Source of the DNA: Coneutiohabitans thermophilus
GTDB taxonomy: Bacteria; Zhuqueibacterota; Zhuqueibacteria; Zhuqueibacterales; Zhuqueibacteraceae
Assembly: GCA_034505235.1 (NCBI GenBank)
Contig: JAPDQY010000182.1
Coordinates: forward strand, 1-9,868
Length of the DNA: 9,868 nt
Reading direction: 5' to 3'
Shown here: piece by piece, positions 7,112 to 9,868 of the stretch
How the letters are laid out: every line of letters starts with the position of its first letter
Position numbering within the stretch: the first letter of the stretch is position 1
Made by a program: the position numbers and the translations under genes
The notes under the pieces: model-generated
Database searches by the model: none
Seen by the model: the letters and a program-made list of their open reading frames with translations, nothing else
Told to the model about the DNA's origin: nothing

Positions 7112-8362
7112 ATGAGTAGAGCGATTCTTTTTTCCACTGCCGGAAAGCTGCTGGCCATCCTGCCCGTCGGCCTGCTGCTCGGCGCTTTCATGGCCGGCTG
7201 CGAGGAGGAACCCACTCCCAGCCTGTTCGATCCGAACTATGTCAGCCGGCCGGCGCCGGTGATCACCAGTGTCACCCCGCCGGATACCTTTGCCGGCATC
7301 GGCATTGTCACTATCAACGGCCAAAACTTCTCGCCGGTCAAGGAGGAAAACCTGGTTTATTTCGACGCCACCGTCGCCACTGTGCTGGAGGCTTCGGCGA
7401 CACAACTGCGGGTGAGGGCGCCGAATCTGCCCAGGGACAACATCAAACTGAGGATCGCAGTGTTGCATGCCGACAAGTTCAGCAACACCGTTTCGTACCG
7501 ACTGCTGGAGGCGGTGAGCGAGGTCAAAGTGTTTGACAAAGCCGAAGTGCCGTGGTCGGTGACGTTTGATGCGCAGGGCAATGCCTATGTCTCGTTTGTC
7601 AACAACAATGTCAGCAGCCAGTCCGGCGTGGCGAAGTTCACCCCGGAGGGCACGCGCAGCAGCTTTTCCCCCAAACCCACCGGCACACCGACGCGCTATA
7701 CTTCGCTCAAAGTCGGGCCGGGCGGCTTTCTCTATGGCCTGACGTTGGAACGCCGCATCATTCAGATTCCGGCGGCCGGCGGCAACCCCACCAATTGGGT
7801 GGTGCTGCCCACCACGACCACGCGGCTTTATGACATGGATTTCGACCGCGAGGGCAACCTGTGGCTGGCAGGCAACAACCCGGAGATTTATCGCGTCCGG
7901 CAGGACAAGAACGTGCGCAGCTTCCCCTTTGTGGCCAATGTGCGGTCGGTGCGCGTTTTCAACGACCATCTTTATCTCGCCGGGAATCGTGACGGCGCCG
8001 AGAAGGTCTGGCGCTTCGCCATCGTGTCGGCTGACCAATTGGGTCCGGAGGAGGAGTATTTCAATTTCTCGGCTTCACCCTTCGGTGCCGCGGGTGCCGG
8101 CGTCTATGCGATTACCTTTGCGGCGGACGGCGACTTGTATATCGGCACGGATGCGCCGGAGGCCATGGTGGTGGTTCATCCCAACCGGACGGCGGAGGCA
8201 CTTTATCCCGGCTTGCTTCGGCCCAAAAGCCTGAGCTTCGGCTGGGATAACGGCACGTTTCTTTATGTCATCCGGGAAGCCGTTGGCAGCAGCACACAGG
8301 CCCTGCTCAAGGTCAACCTGGTGAAAAAGAGCGCGCCGTATTACGGCCGGGGAGACAACTAA
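7112..8362 (+). CDS. IPT/TIG-domain beta-propeller lipoprotein
   Basis: This 416-residue lipoprotein is probably surface- or periplasm-facing and anchored in the outer membrane. A hydrophobic segment (12-28) leads to a lipobox FMAGC with the acylated Cys at 30. The next three residues are all Glu, resembling the acidic patches that act as surface-export signals for lipoproteins in some Bacteroidetes. Residues 47-131 form an IPT/TIG immunoglobulin-like domain (APVITSVTPPDTFAG, VTINGQNFSP, YFDATVATV). Residues about 140-405 carry about six propeller blades with NHL/SMP-30-like strands: TFDAQGNAYVSF, KVGPGGFLYGL, DFDREGNLWLAG, VRVFNDHLYLAG, TFAADGDLYIG and FGWDNGTFLYVI. TIG plus NHL-type lipoproteins occur beside SusC-like receptors in Bacteroidetes, so a ligand-binding partner of the receptor is a fair inference. 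Only 39 bases separate it from the PorV-like gene. No catalytic motif is seen, and the ribosome binding site is weak. Confidence 0.87.
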   Translation: MSRAILFSTAGKLLAILPVGLLLGAFMAGCEEEPTPSLFDPNYVSRPAPVITSVTPPDTFAGIGIVTINGQNFSPVKEENLVYFDATVATVLEASATQLRVRAPNLPRDNIKLRIAVLHADKFSNTVSYRLLEAVSEVKVFDKAEVPWSVTFDAQGNAYVSFVNNNVSSQSGVAKFTPEGTRSSFSPKPTGTPTRYTSLKVGPGGFLYGLTLERRIIQIPAAGGNPTNWVVLPTTTTRLYDMDFDREGNLWLAGNNPEIYRVRQDKNVRSFPFVANVRSVRVFNDHLYLAGNRDGAEKVWRFAIVSADQLGPEEEYFNFSASPFGAAGAGVYAITFAADGDLYIGTDAPEAMVVVHPNRTAEALYPGLLRPKSLSFGWDNGTFLYVIREAVGSSTQALLKVNLVKKSAPYYGRGDN

Positions 8363-8390
8363 CGCTCTGCTACCGTGATTTCGTAACCCT

Positions 8391-8488
8391 GCCCCCTGGT
8401 GGGGCATTGCTCCAGCCTGTGAGTTGATTGGCATCAACAGCGATCCCCAAGGGATCGGGACTACAAAGGGCGGCCCGCTAGGGAGCAA
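8391..8488 (+). ncRNA. Candidate structured RNA (multibranched leader)
   Basis: Four perfect pairings can form together. GCCCC/GGGGC (8391-8395 with 8401-8405) is a hairpin with a CTGGT loop. TTGCTCC (8407-8413) pairs with GGAGCAA (8482-8488) and closes a multiloop. Inside it are GTTGAT/ATCAAC (8423-8428 with 8433-8438, loop TGGC) and CGATCCC/GGGATCG (8441-8447 with 8451-8457, loop CAA). A weak GGCG/CGCT stem (8469-8479) may add a further arm. This much nested pairing in about 100 bases suggests selection for structure. I recognise no known riboswitch. It could be a cis-regulatory leader, a dispersed repeat, or a remnant of a mobile-element RNA; hairpins pair on both strands, so the strand is uncertain. 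Confidence 0.4.
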
Positions 8489-8495
8489 GGTGTCT

Positions 8496-8603
8496 ATGCA
8501 ATCAGGAAAGGAGGCTGAGCAAGAAAGAACGTTTGCTGCGTCTGATAATTCTTCATCAGTATCCATCCAATTCATCTTCGTGAAGGGAGAAAGCTATGTC
8601 TAA
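8496..8603 (+). CDS. Possible 35-residue leader peptide
   Basis: An open frame of 35 codons starts at ATG 8496 (MQSGKEAEQERTF...) and ends at a TAA that overlaps the first 8 bases of the propeller gene, in another frame. The arrangement would allow translational coupling. Its own ribosome binding site is weak (AAGG, 5 bases upstream), and the product is hydrophilic with no recognisable motif. A frame of this length arises easily by chance. Confidence 0.13.
   Translation: MQSGKEAEQERTFAASDNSSSVSIQFIFVKGESYV
8583..8589 (+). promoter_or_regulatory. Ribosome binding site of the propeller gene
   Basis: AAGGGAG ends 6 bases before the ATG at 8596. It supports this start, which also begins a clear signal peptide. 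Confidence 0.65.
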
Positions 8604-9868
8604 ATGGCTATCAGCCTTGGTTGTCGTCCTCGCGCTGGCGGCAACCAGCAGCCAGGCGCAATGGAAATTCGCCGGCAATTTTCCTAATGACAATTTCAAA
8701 GGCAGTTCGGGCGGACACGGCATCGCGGTCGACCCCGACGGCAAGGTCTGGGTGCAGTTCTTCGGTGTCAGTGACAGCATCACCACCGCGGCTGGCACCA
8801 AAAGAGCCACGCGCGCGATCTATGTCTTCAACCCCGATGGCAGCCCGGCACCGTTCTCACCGATCAAAACCCTGACGATTGGCAGCGTAACCGACACGCT
8901 GTTCAACAGCGCCCGCGGCCTGCGCACTGACCATGAAGGCAACATTCTGGCGGCCCATTTCGATGCACTTTATCGCATCAACTACAAGACCGGCGCCGGC
9001 ATGGCCAAAGTGGTGCCGACAACGGGCGTCACGCTCACCGCACCCGCCGTCGATGCCCAGGGCAACGTCTTCACCGCGCCCGTCGTACCACCGAACGCCA
9101 TCAAGATCTTCGACAAGGATTTCAATTTCCTGGGCAACGCTGTGGATAGTTCCAAGGGCTTCTCGCGCAGCTTTGAAGTCTCTAAAGATGGCAACACCAT
9201 CTACTGGTGCGGTTACACCAATCACGCCGTTTACAAGTACACCCGCCCGGATGAATTCTCAGCCTTCGCTGTCACCGACACCCTGTTGAAGGGCTTTGAC
9301 AGCGAATCCGTGGTGTGGGACCCGACCGGCACACTGCTTTGGTTCAGTGCCGGCTCCTACAACGACCTGCCCAACCGTTTCCCCGGCGCCACCACCTACT
9401 GGAAACCCAACACCTGGTACGCCTACGACCCGGTGAACAACAAAGTGGTGGATGAGATCGAGTGGAAGTTGAACACGCCGGCAAATGTCAACGAGCGGCC
9501 GCGCGGCATCGCCTTCAGCCCGGATGGCAACACCGCCTACGTGACTTGCTTCGGCGCCAGCAATTATCCGATCGTGCAGAAGTTCGAACGCCTGCAAAGC
9601 AGTTTCCCGGCCACCTCGAAAAGCAATTTCCCAAACGACAACTTCAAGGGCTTTTCGGGCGGACACGGCGTTGCGGTTGACCCCGATGGCAAAGTCTGGG
9701 TGCAATTCTTCGGCGCCAGTGACAGCATTACCACCGCGGCCGGCACCAAAAGAGCCACGCGCGCGATCTATGTCTTCAACCCCGATGGCAGCCCGGCACC
9801 GTTCTCACCGATCAAAACCCTGACGATTGGCAGCGTAACCGACACGCTGTTCAACAGCGCCCGCGGCC
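8596..9868 (+). CDS. Secreted tandem beta-propeller protein, 3' end outside the window
   Basis: The frame is open from ATG 8596 to the window edge, giving 424 complete codons and no stop. Residues 1-21 or 22 form a signal peptide (MSKWLSALVVVLALAATSSQAQ). The mature protein is a tandem repeat: unit 1 spans residues 28-343 (316 residues) and unit 2 begins at N344. Each unit has about six NHL/SMP-30/YncE-like blade motifs: GIAVDPDGKVWVQFF (42-56), GLRTDHEGNILAA (108-120), PAVDAQGNVFTAP (150-162), FEVSKDGNTIYWCG (193-206), VVWDPTGTLLWFS (239-251) and GIAFSPDGNTAYVTC (304-318). A unit therefore looks like one complete six-bladed propeller. The fold suggests ligand binding or scaffolding outside the cytoplasm; no catalytic residues can be assigned. 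A C-terminal sorting domain like that of the Fn3 protein may exist beyond the edge. It follows the TIG/propeller lipoprotein but has its own long leader. Confidence 0.85.
   Translation, partial: MSKWLSALVVVLALAATSSQAQWKFAGNFPNDNFKGSSGGHGIAVDPDGKVWVQFFGVSDSITTAAGTKRATRAIYVFNPDGSPAPFSPIKTLTIGSVTDTLFNSARGLRTDHEGNILAAHFDALYRINYKTGAGMAKVVPTTGVTLTAPAVDAQGNVFTAPVVPPNAIKIFDKDFNFLGNAVDSSKGFSRSFEVSKDGNTIYWCGYTNHAVYKYTRPDEFSAFAVTDTLLKGFDSESVVWDPTGTLLWFSAGSYNDLPNRFPGATTYWKPNTWYAYDPVNNKVVDEIEWKLNTPANVNERPRGIAFSPDGNTAYVTCFGASNYPIVQKFERLQSSFPATSKSNFPNDNFKGFSGGHGVAVDPDGKVWVQFFGASDSITTAAGTKRATRAIYVFNPDGSPAPFSPIKTLTIGSVTDTLFNSARG
8677..8920 (+). repeat. Direct repeat, copy 1 (start of propeller unit 1)
   Basis: Aligns without gaps to 9625-9868, offset 948 bases (316 codons). 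The first 117 bases differ at 17 positions in 15 codons, 12 of them synonymous; the changes are Ser to Phe, Ile to Val and Val to Ala. The remaining 127 bases (8794-8920) are identical. Confidence 0.95.
9625..9868 (+). repeat. Direct repeat, copy 2 (start of propeller unit 2, cut by window edge)
   Basis: In-frame second copy of 8677-8920. The identical tract is 9742-9868 and runs exactly to the last base of the window, so the full length of the second unit and the number of further units are unknown. Confidence 0.95.

Larger units (their letters stand above)
8363..8595. other. 233-base gap before the propeller gene
   Basis: This is the longest gap within the gene run. It contains the potential RNA structure at 8391-8488, a 35-codon frame at 8496-8603, a weaker hairpin (AGCAA 8518-8522 with TTGCT 8533-8537), and an orphan Shine-Dalgarno-like AAAGGAGG (8507-8514) with no ATG or GTG at a suitable distance. 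GATAAT (8544-8549) resembles a -10 box but has no -35 at the right spacing. No intrinsic terminator with a T-run is visible. Confidence 0.6.

Noticed and set aside
7091..8038. A 315-codon minus-strand open frame
   Set aside because: Antisense to the TIG/propeller lipoprotein; no domain or plausible start context.
8391..8595. Cobalamin or cyclic di-GMP riboswitch in the propeller leader
   Set aside because: No B12-box-like sequence and no GEMM core motif could be found; the hairpin arrangement does not match either class.
1..9868. CRISPR arrays, tRNA or rRNA genes, insertion sequences, integrases, toxin-antitoxin or defence genes
   Set aside because: I saw no spaced short repeats, cloverleaf, transposase or nuclease motifs, or small toxin-like gene pairs. 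The only large repeat is the in-frame propeller duplication.

Overview
The window reads as part of a Gram-negative (diderm) genome of the FCB superphylum. A candidate-phylum relative such as KSB1, Calditrichota or Ignavibacteria fits better than classical Bacteroidetes. The reasons are a TonB-dependent receptor with an N-terminal carboxypeptidase-regulatory-like domain, a PorV/PorQ-type outer-membrane protein, and a secreted protein ending in a VPNPY-type FlgD/T9SS-like C-terminal domain, in GC-rich genes separated by more AT-rich non-coding DNA. The taxon is inferred; there is no rRNA or marker gene here.

Layout: a strong intrinsic terminator (38-81) closes whatever lies upstream. About 570 bases of non-coding DNA follow, with weak promoter-like sites and a good ribosome binding site. 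Five genes then run in one direction: a 1032-residue TonB-dependent receptor (654-3752); a 697-residue secreted protein with Fn3 and FlgD/T9SS-like domains (3851-5944); a PorV/PorQ-family barrel protein (6068-7072); an IPT/TIG plus beta-propeller lipoprotein (7112-8362); and a secreted tandem beta-propeller protein whose 3' end is outside the window (8596 to beyond 9868). Gaps are 98, 123, 39 and 233 bases, so the first four genes are probably one operon. The fifth is set apart by a leader with strong potential secondary structure (8391-8488).

Working together (inference): every product carries an export signal. They would form a cell-envelope module in which the receptor imports an unknown ligand, the PorV-like protein helps export or anchor CTD-bearing proteins, and the two propeller proteins act at the surface in binding or scaffolding. 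There is no SusD homologue, enzyme, regulator or mobile gene, so the ligand cannot be named.

The most notable points are: (1) the last gene encodes at least two 316-residue propeller units, and the final 127 bases of the window are an exact copy of bases 8794-8920, preceded by a stretch diverged mostly at synonymous sites. This suggests either a gene-conversion boundary or a contig that ended in a repeat of assembly k-mer length. (2) The 8363-8595 leader can fold into a multibranched RNA and may be an unrecognised structured RNA or dispersed element.
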